DNA of 64,000 nt from Haloplanus aerogenes (GCF_003856835.1 NZ_CP034145.1:1-64000); one strand, 5' to 3'; numbered from the stretch's first letter, positions 7,872-16,917 are shown. Notes: generated by a model not told the origin, from the sequence alone. Numbers and translations are program-made.

Positions 7872-8648
7872 ATGCGCGACACCCGAACGACGAACCAGCG
7901 ACTCTGGAACGAATGGAGCGACGCCTTCCAAGCGCTCTGGAACGCCGACACCGACGAGGGCGGCCTCCCGCCGGCTCCGTGTCCGTTCGCGTCGGACGCG
8001 CCGGGCGGGAGTCAGCCCGACCTCCTCCCGTCGGTGTCGGGGATCGACGTCGTCGAACTGGGGTGTGGCGGCGGGCAGGCGAGCGTCGGCACCGCGGTGG
8101 AAGGCGCCGAGACGGTCGTCGGCGTGGATTTCTCGGCGGCGCAACTCGAACACGCCAGGTGGCTCCGGGATCTGTACGGCGTCGAGGTGCAGTTCGTCGA
8201 GGGCGACGTCACCCGACTGCCGCTGGCCGACGACACCTTCGACGTGGCCTTTTCGGGCTGGGTCGTGCAGATGATCGAGAACTTCGACGCGTATCTGACC
8301 GAAGCCAGACGCGTCCTCCGGGCGGACGGAGTGCTCGTGTTCGACGTGCCCCACCCGTTCTACGAGTGCTTCGATCCAGCGACGGAATCCCTCGAACGGA
8401 GTTACCACGACGCCGGGCGGCGGGCGATCACCATCGACGAGGAGTACGACGCGGATCTGACCGTCTTCGACCGGACGGTGAGCGACCTCCACAACGCGGC
8501 GGTCGACGCCGGCTTCGACGTGCGCCGGGTGCTCGAACCCGGGAGTCCCGATCCCGACGACTACGACGACGACCCCCTCGACAGCAACCGGCCAGCGTTG
8601 ATGGCGAAGGTGCCGCGGACGCTCCGATTCTGGGCCGTCGTGCGGTGA
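7872..8648 (+). CDS. Class I SAM-dependent methyltransferase
   Basis: A 258-residue Methyltransf_11-type enzyme. Motif I is VVELGCGGGQASV (about residues 59-71), the acidic residue after strand 2 is in VVGVDFSAAQL, motif II is VQFVEGDVTRLPLADDTFDVAF, and the post-motif region is VLRADGVLVFDVPHPFYE. It uses S-adenosylmethionine to methylate an unknown small molecule or lipid. The N-terminal 50 residues contain aromatic-rich NQRLWNEWSDAFQALWN, common in haloarchaeal members. It is followed 50 bases later by mcm, which has its own promoter, so a functional link is not implied. Confidence 0.87.
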   Translation: MRDTRTTNQRLWNEWSDAFQALWNADTDEGGLPPAPCPFASDAPGGSQPDLLPSVSGIDVVELGCGGGQASVGTAVEGAETVVGVDFSAAQLEHARWLRDLYGVEVQFVEGDVTRLPLADDTFDVAFSGWVVQMIENFDAYLTEARRVLRADGVLVFDVPHPFYECFDPATESLERSYHDAGRRAITIDEEYDADLTVFDRTVSDLHNAAVDAGFDVRRVLEPGSPDPDDYDDDPLDSNRPALMAKVPRTLRFWAVVR

Positions 8649-8668
8649 GCGGCGGCCCAAACGAAGAC

Positions 8669-8677
8669 TCTTAGGTC
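8669..8677 (+). promoter_or_regulatory. TATA-like element of mcm
   Basis: CTCTTAGG in an otherwise GC-rich region is centred about 27 bases before the mcm ATG at 8699. That spacing implies a leaderless transcript. The box is weak compared with TTTAWA boxes, so confidence is moderate. Confidence 0.4.
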
Positions 8678-8698
8678 ATCCCGCGCAAGGGAATTGCA

Positions 8699-11600
8699 AT
8701 GGCGCAGTCGTCGCCGAATCAGGAACTGGTCGACCGCTTCGTCCGGTTCTACCGGAACTACTACCGCGACGCAATCAGCCAACTCGCCCAGCGGTATCCC
8801 AACGAACAGCGTTCTCTCCACGTCGACTACGACGACCTCTATCAGTTCGACCCCGACCTCGCCGAAGACTTCATCGCACAGCCCGATCAGTTGCAGGACT
8901 TCGCGGAGGAAGCCCTGCGGGTGTACGACCTCCCCGCGGACGTGTCGCTCGGACAGGCCCACGTCCGCCTGCGGAACCTGCCCGACAGCATCGACATCCG
9001 GTCCATTCGTGTCCACGACAACCACGTCGGGCGCATGATCGCCGTCTCGGGCATCGTCCGCAAGGCCACCGACGTACGCCCGAAGATCGTCGAAGCCGCC
9101 TTCGAGTGCCAGCGCTGCGGCACGATGACCTACATCCCCCAGTCCGACGGCGGGTTTCAGGAACCCCACGAGTGTCAGGGGTGTGAGCGACAGGGACCCT
9201 TCCGGGTCAACTACGACCAGAGCGAGTTCGTCGACTCGCAGAAACTCCGGGTGCAGGAGTCGCCGGAGGGGCTCCGCGGCGGCGAGACGCCCCAGAGCAT
9301 CGACATCGACATCGAGGACGACATCACCGGCGAGGTGACTGCGGGCGACCACGTCACCGTCACGGGCGTCCTCCACATCGATCAGGTGACGGACGGCAAC
9401 GAGAAATCCCAGCTGTTCGACCTCTATATGGATGGCGTCAGCGTCGAAATCGAGGACGAACAGTTCGAGGACATGGAGATCAGCGAGGCGGACAAACGCG
9501 ACATCATCGAACTCTCCAACCACAAGAACATCTACGACGAGATGGTCGCCTCCGTCGCACCCTCCATCTACGGCTACGATCAGGAGAAACTCGCGATGAT
9601 CCTCCAGCTGTTCTCGGGCGTGACCAAACACCTGCCCGACGGGTCGCGGATTCGGGGGGACCTGCATATGCTCCTCATCGGTGATCCTGGTACGGGAAAA
9701 TGCCAGAAATATAATACTAAGGTCGTTCTCGGAGACGGGACGGTTCGAATGCTCGGAGAACTCGTCGAATCGCGGCTGGAAAATCCTGTATCGGTCGACG
9801 ACGGAGTATACGAGTCGGTCAATTTCTCCGTCCAGACGGTGACTGCCGACGGGAACATCACCGTCGGAGAGGCGACGAAGGTGTGGAAACGGGAAGCGCC
9901 CGAGCGGATGTACCGCATTCGCACCAAATCCGGCCGCGAGGTGGAGGTAACGCCGTCACACCCTCTGTTCGTTCCGGATGGAGGACACATGGATGCGATC
10001 AGAGCCGACGAACTCGAAGTCGGTGATCGTATCGCAGCAAGTGGAAGCGGCGTAGTTGACGGCGCGGAGAAGGAATCGACAACGCCGACTTCCGCTGTCC
10101 CGGACGGTGGTTCGACGACCGTCGACGGAACGGGTGGTCACGGCGGCGTCCACTGGGATCGCATCGAATCGATAGAAACCGTCACCCCCAACTACGACTG
10201 GGTGTACGACCTCGAAGTCGCCGAAACACACACGTACCTCGGCAACGGCATCGTCTCGCACAACTCACAGCTCCTGTCCTACATCCGCAATATTGCGCCC
10301 CGATCCGTCTACACCTCCGGGAAGGGATCGTCATCGGCCGGGCTCTGTGTGACCGGCGATACGCTGATCCACACGGCAGACGGGTTCGAACCGATTCGTG
10401 AGCTGGTCAAGCCGCACCATCCCGAGCCAGTTACTACGGAGACATCCGAACCAGCCGAGTACGATCTCTACACGTTCGACCGGACGAGCGGTGAGATGAC
10501 CCAACGGACCAGTTCCTACGTCTGGCGAATGCCCGAAAAACAGTGCCGCCGAATCGAGACAGCTCACGGAAAAGAACTGGAAACGTCGACGAATACGCCA
10601 GTCCTCATCTGTGGCGACGATGGCATCGAGTGGCGCGAAATATCGGAAATCGAGGCCGGCGATTTCGTGGCCGTGCCGAAATACGAAGATCCTGAACGCT
10701 CGACGCTGTCACCGCGAGCGTTTTTCGAGTTCTCGGGGGAGAAACTGAAACCGGACGAGGAATCGATCACCTTCCTTCGGCGGCGCCTGCGTGAGCAGTT
10801 CGGTACCCTTCGGGACGCGGCCGCAGAACTGGAACTCACCGAAGATTTCATCTACGATTCGCTGTCGAACCGACACCTGCCGCTCTCACGACTCGATCGA
10901 ATACTCGAAGCTATCGACGCCGACCGTTCGGACATCAACGTAGCGCGGTCGATGCTCGGTCACGGCAACAGCATCACCATTCCGGACTCGTTCGACGAGG
11001 ATCTCATGTATCTCATTGGTCTCGTGTTCGGCGACGGCGACATCATGCTGTCTCGCCGTGGCGAAAATCGTGGGCACGTTCGCCTCTCCAACAGCGACGA
11101 GGAGCTACTTCGAAAAGCCGCACGGATCGTCGAGGAAACCTTCGACAAGTCGGTCGAGATCGAGAAACAGGACGAACGTGTCCCCTGTATTCGTATTCAC
11201 AGTGCGACGATCGCTCGCTTCTTCCGGAATCTCGGGATGGAAACCCCGAAAGACGGCCTCAGTCTCGATCCGCGGTTGACGACCGCAGAACACGCCGATG
11301 CGTTCCTCCGTGGCCTGTTCGACGCGGATGGATCGGTCTCCGCCCGCGACGACGGCGGATCGAGTATTCAGTTCTCGACGATCAGCGACGAGTTCGCTCG
11401 CCAAGTCCAGTTGATGCTGGAGACGTACGGCGTTCGAGCGCGTCGGCGCGAGCGTGACAGACGTGGGACGTACGAACTGGAAAGTGGCTACGAAATCGAA
11501 TCGAAGGCCGTACAGACGCATCTGGCGATGTACGGGCAAAACGTCGATGCCTTCGCCGAACGGATCGGATTCGAATCGGCGGCGAAGACCGAGGCACTCG

Positions 11601-12943
11601 ACGGCATCGTTGGCGACGCAACCCGACGAGGCGAGCGGCTTCCGGTCGGGAGAACACTTGCGGCTGTGACCAGATCGGCCGGCGCCTACTACCAGAATAT
11701 CCATCGTGGCGACAATCCGAGCCGAAAACGGGCACGGGCGATGCTCACGGAGCGTGACCTCGGACCCGTCGAATCGGCTGTCCGGGAGGCCGTCGACGCG
11801 AATCTCGTGTGGGACGAAGTCGTCGCCGCTGTCGATACGGAGGAGAAGGAGCTGTTTGACCTCACTGTCCCCGAGACGAACAACTTCGTCGGCAATGGCA
11901 TCGTTACGCACAACACGGCCGCCGCCGTACGCGACGACTTCGGTGAGGGACAACAGTGGAGTCTCGAAGCCGGGGCGCTCGTGCTGGCTGATCAGGGGAT
12001 CGCGGCTGTGGACGAACTAGACAAGATGCGCGCGGAGGATCGATCGGCCATGCACCAAGCGCTCGAACAGCAGCAGATTTCGATTTCCAAGGCCGGAATA
12101 AACGCCACCCTCAAATCCCGCTGTTCCCTCCTCGGCGCCGCCAACCCGAAGTACGGCCGGTTCGACCAGTACGAACCCATCGGCGAACAGATCGACCTCG
12201 AACCCGCACTCATCTCGCGGTTCGACCTGATCTTCACCGTCACGGACCAGCCCGATCCGGACGAGGACGCCGCCCTCGCGGAGCACATCCTGCGCACCAA
12301 CTACGCGGGCGAGTTGAACACCCAGCGAGAGCAGGTGGCGAACTCGAATCACAGCCAAGAGGAGGTGGAGTCGGTCACCGACACAGTCGACCCCGAAATC
12401 GACCCGGAGCTCCTGCGGAAGTACATCGCGTACGCCAAGCGCACCTGTTTCCCGACGATGACCGACGAGGCGAAGGCGGCCATCCGCGACTTCTACGTCG
12501 ATCTTCGCGCGAAGGGGGCGGACGAGGACGCGCCGGTGCCCGTCACGGCCCGGAAACTGGAGGCGCTGGTGCGACTCGCGGAGGCGAGCGCGCGGGTTCG
12601 GCTCTCGGACACCGTGGAGCGCGACGACGCCGAACGCGTCATCGAAATCGTCCGCTCCTGCCTGCAGGACATCGGCGTCGACCCCGAGACGGGCGAGTTC
12701 GACGCCGACGTGATCGAGACGGGCACCTCGAAGAGCCAGCGCGACCGCATCAAGAGCATCAAGGACGTGATCGAGACGGTCGACGCCGAGTACGAGGGCG
12801 AGGCGGGCGCGCCCATCGACGCCATCGTCGAACGCGCCGAGGCGGAAGGTATCGACGAGGACAAGGTGATGGATCAGATCGAGCAGTTGCGCCGGAAGGG
12901 CGACCTGTACAGCCCGAAACAGGACCAGTACAAGGTGGTCTGA
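8699..12943 (+). CDS. mcm: Replicative helicase MCM, carrying two inteins
   Basis: A 1414-residue precursor. The extein parts (residues 1-334, 523-549 and 1073-1414) join to about 703 residues, the usual size of archaeal MCM, the hexameric 3'-5' replication helicase. The N-terminal domain has a zinc site (Cys137, Cys140, Cys159, Cys162). Walker A is GDPGTGK followed after splicing by SQLL, the next conserved extein piece is YTSGKGSSSAGL, and Walker B is AAVDELDKM with Asp1105/Glu1106. The arginine-finger region SRFDLIF and a C-terminal winged helix follow. Both inteins interrupt ATPase-core motifs, so the enzyme is inactive until spliced. Its stop overlaps the next gene by one base (TGATG), so mcm heads a co-transcribed group. 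Confidence 0.97.
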   Translation: MAQSSPNQELVDRFVRFYRNYYRDAISQLAQRYPNEQRSLHVDYDDLYQFDPDLAEDFIAQPDQLQDFAEEALRVYDLPADVSLGQAHVRLRNLPDSIDIRSIRVHDNHVGRMIAVSGIVRKATDVRPKIVEAAFECQRCGTMTYIPQSDGGFQEPHECQGCERQGPFRVNYDQSEFVDSQKLRVQESPEGLRGGETPQSIDIDIEDDITGEVTAGDHVTVTGVLHIDQVTDGNEKSQLFDLYMDGVSVEIEDEQFEDMEISEADKRDIIELSNHKNIYDEMVASVAPSIYGYDQEKLAMILQLFSGVTKHLPDGSRIRGDLHMLLIGDPGTGKCQKYNTKVVLGDGTVRMLGELVESRLENPVSVDDGVYESVNFSVQTVTADGNITVGEATKVWKREAPERMYRIRTKSGREVEVTPSHPLFVPDGGHMDAIRADELEVGDRIAASGSGVVDGAEKESTTPTSAVPDGGSTTVDGTGGHGGVHWDRIESIETVTPNYDWVYDLEVAETHTYLGNGIVSHNSQLLSYIRNIAPRSVYTSGKGSSSAGLCVTGDTLIHTADGFEPIRELVKPHHPEPVTTETSEPAEYDLYTFDRTSGEMTQRTSSYVWRMPEKQCRRIETAHGKELETSTNTPVLICGDDGIEWREISEIEAGDFVAVPKYEDPERSTLSPRAFFEFSGEKLKPDEESITFLRRRLREQFGTLRDAAAELELTEDFIYDSLSNRHLPLSRLDRILEAIDADRSDINVARSMLGHGNSITIPDSFDEDLMYLIGLVFGDGDIMLSRRGENRGHVRLSNSDEELLRKAARIVEETFDKSVEIEKQDERVPCIRIHSATIARFFRNLGMETPKDGLSLDPRLTTAEHADAFLRGLFDADGSVSARDDGGSSIQFSTISDEFARQVQLMLETYGVRARRRERDRRGTYELESGYEIESKAVQTHLAMYGQNVDAFAERIGFESAAKTEALDGIVGDATRRGERLPVGRTLAAVTRSAGAYYQNIHRGDNPSRKRARAMLTERDLGPVESAVREAVDANLVWDEVVAAVDTEEKELFDLTVPETNNFVGNGIVTHNTAAAVRDDFGEGQQWSLEAGALVLADQGIAAVDELDKMRAEDRSAMHQALEQQQISISKAGINATLKSRCSLLGAANPKYGRFDQYEPIGEQIDLEPALISRFDLIFTVTDQPDPDEDAALAEHILRTNYAGELNTQREQVANSNHSQEEVESVTDTVDPEIDPELLRKYIAYAKRTCFPTMTDEAKAAIRDFYVDLRAKGADEDAPVPVTARKLEALVRLAEASARVRLSDTVERDDAERVIEIVRSCLQDIGVDPETGEFDADVIETGTSKSQRDRIKSIKDVIETVDAEYEGEAGAPIDAIVERAEAEGIDEDKVMDQIEQLRRKGDLYSPKQDQYKVV
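9701..10264 (+). other. Mini-intein in the MCM Walker A motif
   Basis: 188 residues (precursor 335-522) lie between GDPGTGK and SQLL. The intein starts with Cys335, contains the block B motif VTPSHPLFV with its Thr-x-x-His-like His, and ends with the block G HN followed by the extein nucleophile Ser523. There is no LAGLIDADG or HNH motif, only a Ser/Thr/Gly-rich linker where an endonuclease would sit. It is therefore a splicing-only mini-intein that has lost its homing activity. Confidence 0.9.
10346..11914 (+). other. Large LAGLIDADG intein in the MCM ATPase core
   Basis: 523 residues (precursor 550-1072) lie between SSSAGL and TAAAV. It begins with Cys550 (CVTGDTLIHT), ends with VTHN, and is followed by the extein nucleophile Thr1073. 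The DOD endonuclease motifs are LIGLVFGDGD (about 772-781) and LRGLFDADGS (about 870-879), with acidic residues at both. Between the splicing domain and the first DOD motif, residues about 702-742 look like a small helix-turn-helix (AAAELELTEDFIYDSLSN). This may help DNA recognition. It is a complete homing intein by sequence. Confidence 0.92.
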
Positions 12944-13224
12944 TGGACCGCATCTCCGCGATCCGCAACGTCGAAGACGCGCTCCGGGCGTTCGAGGAGG
13001 GAGAGACCGACCTCGCGGCGACCGAGGAACGCGTGTTGGCGACGCTCCGGACGTACGCCACGGAGTTCGACGACGAGACGGCGCTGGCGGCGTACGTCGG
13101 GAAGGGCGACGAGGCGGTCGAAGGCGTCGTGGTGGTTGCGTCGTCGCGCGCCGAGGCCCGAGAGCGGATTGCCGACCACGCCGTGGACGCGCCCGAGACG
13201 TTCGAGGTCGACCGACTGGAGTAG
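12943..13224 (+). CDS. Haloarchaeal protein of unknown function (DUF7854-like)
   Basis: A 93-residue acidic protein that opens with a helical stretch (DRISAIRNVEDALRAFEEGE) and ends in a small beta-alpha part (AVEGVVVVASSRAEARERI). It has no catalytic motif. It overlaps the mcm stop by one base and so is translated with mcm. I recall this as the family that follows mcm in many haloarchaea (DUF7854, from memory). Genomic coupling to the replicative helicase is the only clue to function. Confidence 0.75.
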   Translation: MDRISAIRNVEDALRAFEEGETDLAATEERVLATLRTYATEFDDETALAAYVGKGDEAVEGVVVVASSRAEARERIADHAVDAPETFEVDRLE

Positions 13225-13276
13225 GAGACTGCCGGTACCGATACTGTTAGGTTATCCCTGTCGACATGGCAACGCG

Positions 13277-13615
13277 TTGCTACTCGTCGTCACGTACTCG
13301 CAGGGCGCTCGAACGACGCTCCGCAACGTCTGTCGGACCCACGAGTCGGCGGTCGTCCGGCGACTGGGTCGCGCAGCGCTTTTCGCGGAGACGGAACTGG
13401 GTGCGTTTCTCGCGCTCCGGCTCCGCGCGAAACACGGTGACGATGTACAGATCGAGCGCACACGTCCGTTCAACGAGTTCGACACGGTCCCCGAGTCGGT
13501 GCGGGAGGCGGCCGCAGCGTACGAGGACCGCGAGACGGCGAGTACGCCGTACGCCAAATTCGCCGCAGGGACCGACCATCCCGATCCCGAAACGATGCGC
13601 GATGCCGATCTGTGA
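13277..13615 (+). CDS. Haloarchaeal protein of unknown function (DUF7855-like), TTG start
   Basis: 112 residues. The protein-like sequence begins LLVVTYSQGARTTLRNVCR and continues to the end. The only suitable start is TTG at 13277, since the upstream in-frame ATG lies inside the preceding gene and gives an arginine/proline shadow. It has basic patches (FLALRLRAKHGDDVQIERTR) that could bind nucleic acid, and ends in the phrase TPYAKFAAGTDHPDPE, strongly reminiscent of a conserved haloarchaeal family. It belongs to the mcm-linked gene run. Function unknown. Confidence 0.7.
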   Translation: MLLVVTYSQGARTTLRNVCRTHESAVVRRLGRAALFAETELGAFLALRLRAKHGDDVQIERTRPFNEFDTVPESVREAAAAYEDRETASTPYAKFAAGTDHPDPETMRDADL

Positions 13616-13621
13616 GTAACG

Positions 13622-14452
13622 ATGCGCGTACGAATCGACGGTCGGATACGCGAAGGGCGAGCGATCGATCTGACAGAGACAGACGTGTCCGCGGCGGCCG
13701 TCGTGCGTGCAATCGACGGCGAGAATGGTCGAATCCGGATCGACTGCCCGCCACCGAGCGATCCACACGACCACGTCGCACGCCTGCCGCCGATGACGTT
13801 CGACCGGCGGGCGGCGCTCGCCACCGCGGCGCGGGCGCTGGGGCACACGTCACCTGCCGAGTCACAGCTCGAAGCGACGCGGACGGAACTGGCCGATCTG
13901 TCGCCGCCGTCCGTCGACGTGGCGGCAGCGCGGCGACGCGTCGCCGAGACCGGCGCGGCGGAAGACCGACTCCGCGAACGGGTCGCCGAACTGCGTGGCC
14001 GACTACAGGCACGCCGGGAGACTGGCGCGGACACGACGGCCGTCGAGGCACAGCTGGACGAGGCGGTGAGTCAGCTCTCGGCGGCCGAAACCGAGCGTAT
14101 CGCGGCTGAACAGGCGCTCGACCGGGCGGAGGAAGCGGCGCGAGCGGCGCGTGACCGCCGTGACCGTCGCCTCGAACTCGAAGACCGGGTGGCGAATCTC
14201 GAACGCGAGGTGCGGCGTGATCTGGCGAGCGCCGTGTGGGAGCGGTTCCGTGCGGCGCTCCGGGCAGTCCCGGGCGACGGGACGGTAGGGCCGTCGCCAG
14301 GAGCGTACGACGGCGACCCGGTGACCGCCGCGCTCGCCGTGGCTCGGCTCGCACCCCTCGACGCGCCGGTCGTCGTCGACGGAGTGGAACGGCTCGACGG
14401 CGCCGAGGCGGCCGCGTCGACGCTCGACGCGCCGGTGATTTATATCGGGTGA
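13622..14452 (+). CDS. Coiled-coil haloarchaeal protein (DUF7856-like)
   Basis: A 276-residue protein with a small N-terminal beta domain (RVRIDGRIREGRAIDL) and a long central coiled coil (about residues 78-200) rich in Ala, Glu and Arg. The C-terminal domain ends in PLDAPVVVDGVERLDGAEAA. This C-terminus resembles the Walker-B-like end of SMC-like or RecF-like proteins in layout, but no P-loop is present, so that is only a structural thought. It starts 6 bases after the previous stop. Function unknown. Conservation next to mcm suggests a chromosome-related role. Confidence 0.7.
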   Translation: MRVRIDGRIREGRAIDLTETDVSAAAVVRAIDGENGRIRIDCPPPSDPHDHVARLPPMTFDRRAALATAARALGHTSPAESQLEATRTELADLSPPSVDVAAARRRVAETGAAEDRLRERVAELRGRLQARRETGADTTAVEAQLDEAVSQLSAAETERIAAEQALDRAEEAARAARDRRDRRLELEDRVANLEREVRRDLASAVWERFRAALRAVPGDGTVGPSPGAYDGDPVTAALAVARLAPLDAPVVVDGVERLDGAEAAASTLDAPVIYIG

Positions 14453-14469
14453 CGCGGCCACTCCCGGCC

Positions 14470-15174
14470 ATGGAATCCGACTGGTCAGTGACGCCGCTCG
14501 ATGGCCACGACGGTGTGGTCCTCGTGACGGTCGACCTGCGGAACCCGTCGCCGGTCGACCGCCGCGTCCGCGTGACGAACCGTCTGGACGGTCCCGTCCT
14601 CCCGCCGCGACGGCAGGGCGTGCCCGAATCCGGTTGGAACGACGACGGATTCGCGGGCGTCGTCCCGGCCGACGGCCGCCGAAATCTCGGCTACGCCTGT
14701 CCAGCCCCGGCGACTCGGCCGCCCGTCTCGGTTGCCGACGAGGGGAGAGCCGATGGCGGCGATTCGGCCGACACGCCGGCCGCCGCCGTCCGGGAACTCG
14801 GCGATCCACGACCGCCGATCGACGCTATTCCGGGCGGCAGGGAAGTCGACGAGGACGATGGGGACCCTCGGAGGGAGTCGTCGGAAGGGATCGATGGCGA
14901 CGGCAACGGGGGCGCCGACGCCGTCCCACCGGCAGTCGACTCGTGGCTGACAGCGGCCGCGGAGCGGATCGAACGCGGGGAGCGACTGACGGACGCATCG
15001 GTCGACACGGCGGCAGCGGCACTCGAAGCTGACGGAGGAGCGGTGTCCGAACTGGAGACGCGACTCGCCGACGACGCGGCCGCGCTCGAAGCGGTCGCGG
15101 AGCGATCGGCGGCGCTCGCCGATCGGGCGGCGGCAGTCGACGTGCCGGTCGACGCCCTTCGGAGGTTGGTATGA
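14470..15174 (+). CDS. Haloarchaeal protein of unknown function (DUF7857-like)
   Basis: 234 residues. The N-terminal part (about 1-80) looks like an Ig-like beta domain: VVLVTVDLRNPSPVDRRVRV with later LGYACPAPATRPPVSV. An acidic Gly/Asp-rich linker and a C-terminal helical part full of Ala and Arg follow. The ATG at 14470 was chosen because the upstream extension of the open frame is a shadow of the preceding gene. The stop overlaps the ATPase gene start in an ATGA arrangement, so translation is coupled to a MinD-like protein. Confidence 0.7.
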   Translation: MESDWSVTPLDGHDGVVLVTVDLRNPSPVDRRVRVTNRLDGPVLPPRRQGVPESGWNDDGFAGVVPADGRRNLGYACPAPATRPPVSVADEGRADGGDSADTPAAAVRELGDPRPPIDAIPGGREVDEDDGDPRRESSEGIDGDGNGGADAVPPAVDSWLTAAAERIERGERLTDASVDTAAAALEADGGAVSELETRLADDAAALEAVAERSAALADRAAAVDVPVDALRRLV

Positions 15175-15845
15175 TCGTCGCCGTCGCGGGCGGCAAAGGT
15201 GGCGTCGGGAAGACGACGGTCGCCTACAACCTCGGGGCGGCGCTCGACGCCGTCGTCGTCGACGCCGACCTCGGGATGGCGGATCTGCCCCGTGGCCGCG
15301 GGCCGGATCTGCACGACGTACTCGCGGAGCAGGCGGAGGCGACCGAGGCCATCCGCGGCAGCCCGGTGTCGATCCTGCCGTGCGGGCGGTCGCTGGCGGG
15401 GGCGCGCGGAGCGGACGTGGGGAAACTGGCCGACACGCTCCGGACAGTGGCGGACGAGCGGGGCGACGTGGTGGTGGACTGTCCGGCGGGCATGCGAGCG
15501 GACGTGGGCGTCCCGCTCGCCGTCGCGGACGCCAGCGTACTGGTGGCGTCGCCACGGCAGTTCGCGCTGGCGGATGCGGTGCGGACGCGCGAACTGGCGC
15601 GCGAACTCGACGCCGGACTGGTCGGCGTCGCGCTCAATCGAACGACGGATGCCGACGACCCGCCAGTCGACGTGTTTCGGCGGGTACTCGGCGCACCAAT
15701 CTCGACGGTGCCAGCCGATCCGCGGGTGGGTCGATCCGTCGACGAGGAGCGGCCGGTGGTGACGGCGGCACCGGAATCGGTCGCGGCGGATGCGGTTCGC
15801 TCGCTCGCAGACGGCGTTCGGAAGGCACATCGACCGCGTCCATAG
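15171..15845 (+). CDS. MinD/ParA-like P-loop ATPase
   Basis: A 224-residue SIMIBI-class ATPase with the deviant Walker A GGKGGVGKTT at residues 7-16, switch I-like VVVDADLGMADL, and Walker B-like DVVVDCPAG. There is no obvious amphipathic membrane-targeting helix at the C-terminus as in classic MinD. Members dimerise on ATP and position partner proteins or DNA. Its translational coupling to two haloarchaea-only proteins downstream of mcm suggests they are its partners. It may act in replication, segregation or cell organisation. The precise role is unknown. Confidence 0.82.
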   Translation: MIVAVAGGKGGVGKTTVAYNLGAALDAVVVDADLGMADLPRGRGPDLHDVLAEQAEATEAIRGSPVSILPCGRSLAGARGADVGKLADTLRTVADERGDVVVDCPAGMRADVGVPLAVADASVLVASPRQFALADAVRTRELARELDAGLVGVALNRTTDADDPPVDVFRRVLGAPISTVPADPRVGRSVDEERPVVTAAPESVAADAVRSLADGVRKAHRPRP

Positions 15846-15892
15846 CGACTCGACGCCAGAAGAGCGAGTATCACTCGTGAGGGAACTACCGA

Positions 15893-16756
15893 TCAGTCCT
15901 GTAACAGCTGGTAGGTGTTGCGGACGGTGACGGGCGTGACGCCGGCCACGTCCGCGGCGGCCTGCTGGGTGAGCGAAGCACCGGCTTCGCGGGCGGCAGT
16001 GTAGAGGCAAGCAGCGGCAACGCCGCTCGGATTCCGACCCGCGGTCTCGCCCGATTCGCGGAGACGGCGGGCGTACGTCTCGGCCCGCTGGCGGACGGTA
16101 TCGCTCACGTCGAGTTCGCTCGCGTAGCGCGGAATGTACTCGGCGGGGTGGATCGGCCCGGTCGGGAGGTCGAGTTCCCGATTCAGCGCGCGGTAGGCCG
16201 CCCGGTGTTCGTCTTCGGTGGCCTTCGCGGCGTCGACGATTTCCTCGACGGTCCGGGAGACCGAACACGTCCGGCAGGTGGCGTACACCGTCGCGGCGGC
16301 GAACCCCTCCAGCGACCGCCCGCGGAGCAGGTCGGCCTCCTGCGCTGTGCGGAACAATGAACACGCCGCCTCGCGGACGTGCGTCGGGAGCGAGAGCGAG
16401 CCGACCAGCCGCCGAATCTCGGTGAAGGCGTACACCTGATTGCGCTCGCGCTTCGTCGAAATCTGAGCCCGGTTGTGCTGGGTGCGCATGCGCGACAGCC
16501 GCCGCCGTTTCCGGCCTTTCACGCGCGTCGACCGACCGATGTCGGTCGAGAGACCACGGTCGTGCCGCGAGTGGGTCAGCGGCGCCCCCGTTCGCTCCGG
16601 GTTCGTGTCGTCGTCCGCGAACGACCGCCACTCCGGACCGTGATCGATCCGGTACTCGTCGACGACGAGACCACACTGCCCGCAGACGGTTTCGGTTCCC
16701 TCGGTGTTCAGTCGACCACTGCACTCCGGACACTCGACCGCACGTGCCTGACTCAT
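15893..16756 (-). CDS. tfb: Transcription initiation factor TFB
   Basis: 287 residues. An N-terminal zinc ribbon (Cys9, Cys12, Cys25, Cys28) is followed by the B-finger/linker region (PLTHSRHDRGLSTDIG) and two cyclin-like repeats. The second repeat ends in the helix-turn-helix TQQAAADVAGVTPVTVRNTY. TFB binds TBP-TATA and recruits RNA polymerase. Haloarchaea have several TFBs with partly different promoter sets. Start ATG 16756 fits a leaderless transcript from the strong TATA box at 16784-16792; a GTG one codon upstream is also in frame. It is convergent with the MinD-like gene. Confidence 0.95.
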   Translation of the reverse strand: MSQARAVECPECSGRLNTEGTETVCGQCGLVVDEYRIDHGPEWRSFADDDTNPERTGAPLTHSRHDRGLSTDIGRSTRVKGRKRRRLSRMRTQHNRAQISTKRERNQVYAFTEIRRLVGSLSLPTHVREAACSLFRTAQEADLLRGRSLEGFAAATVYATCRTCSVSRTVEEIVDAAKATEDEHRAAYRALNRELDLPTGPIHPAEYIPRYASELDVSDTVRQRAETYARRLRESGETAGRNPSGVAAACLYTAAREAGASLTQQAAADVAGVTPVTVRNTYQLLQD

Positions 16757-16783
16757 CACAGTCGAAACTTGGTCCCGATAGGG

Positions 16784-16792
16784 TATTTAAAC
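16784..16792 (-). promoter_or_regulatory. TATA box of tfb
   Basis: On the minus strand the box reads GTTTAAATA, close to the archaeal consensus. Its centre is about 31 bases before the ATG at 16756, which allows a leaderless or very short-leader mRNA. Confidence 0.6.
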
Positions 16793-16883
16793 GAGGGCGA
16801 GATCGGGGTGAATCGCCGCCGAACGCCGCGCCGAACGTACCGGTAACCGGTACGTTCTCGCCGCTGTCTCCCGATCAGGGCTA

Positions 16884-16890
16884 GCTTTTA
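16884..16890 (+). promoter_or_regulatory. TATA-like box of the next rightward gene
   Basis: GCTTTTA is centred about 30 bases before the ATG at 16918, consistent with a leaderless transcript start near 16915. Confidence 0.4.
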
Positions 16891-16917
16891 CATGGATCGG
16901 ATCGGGAATGTGGGTCG

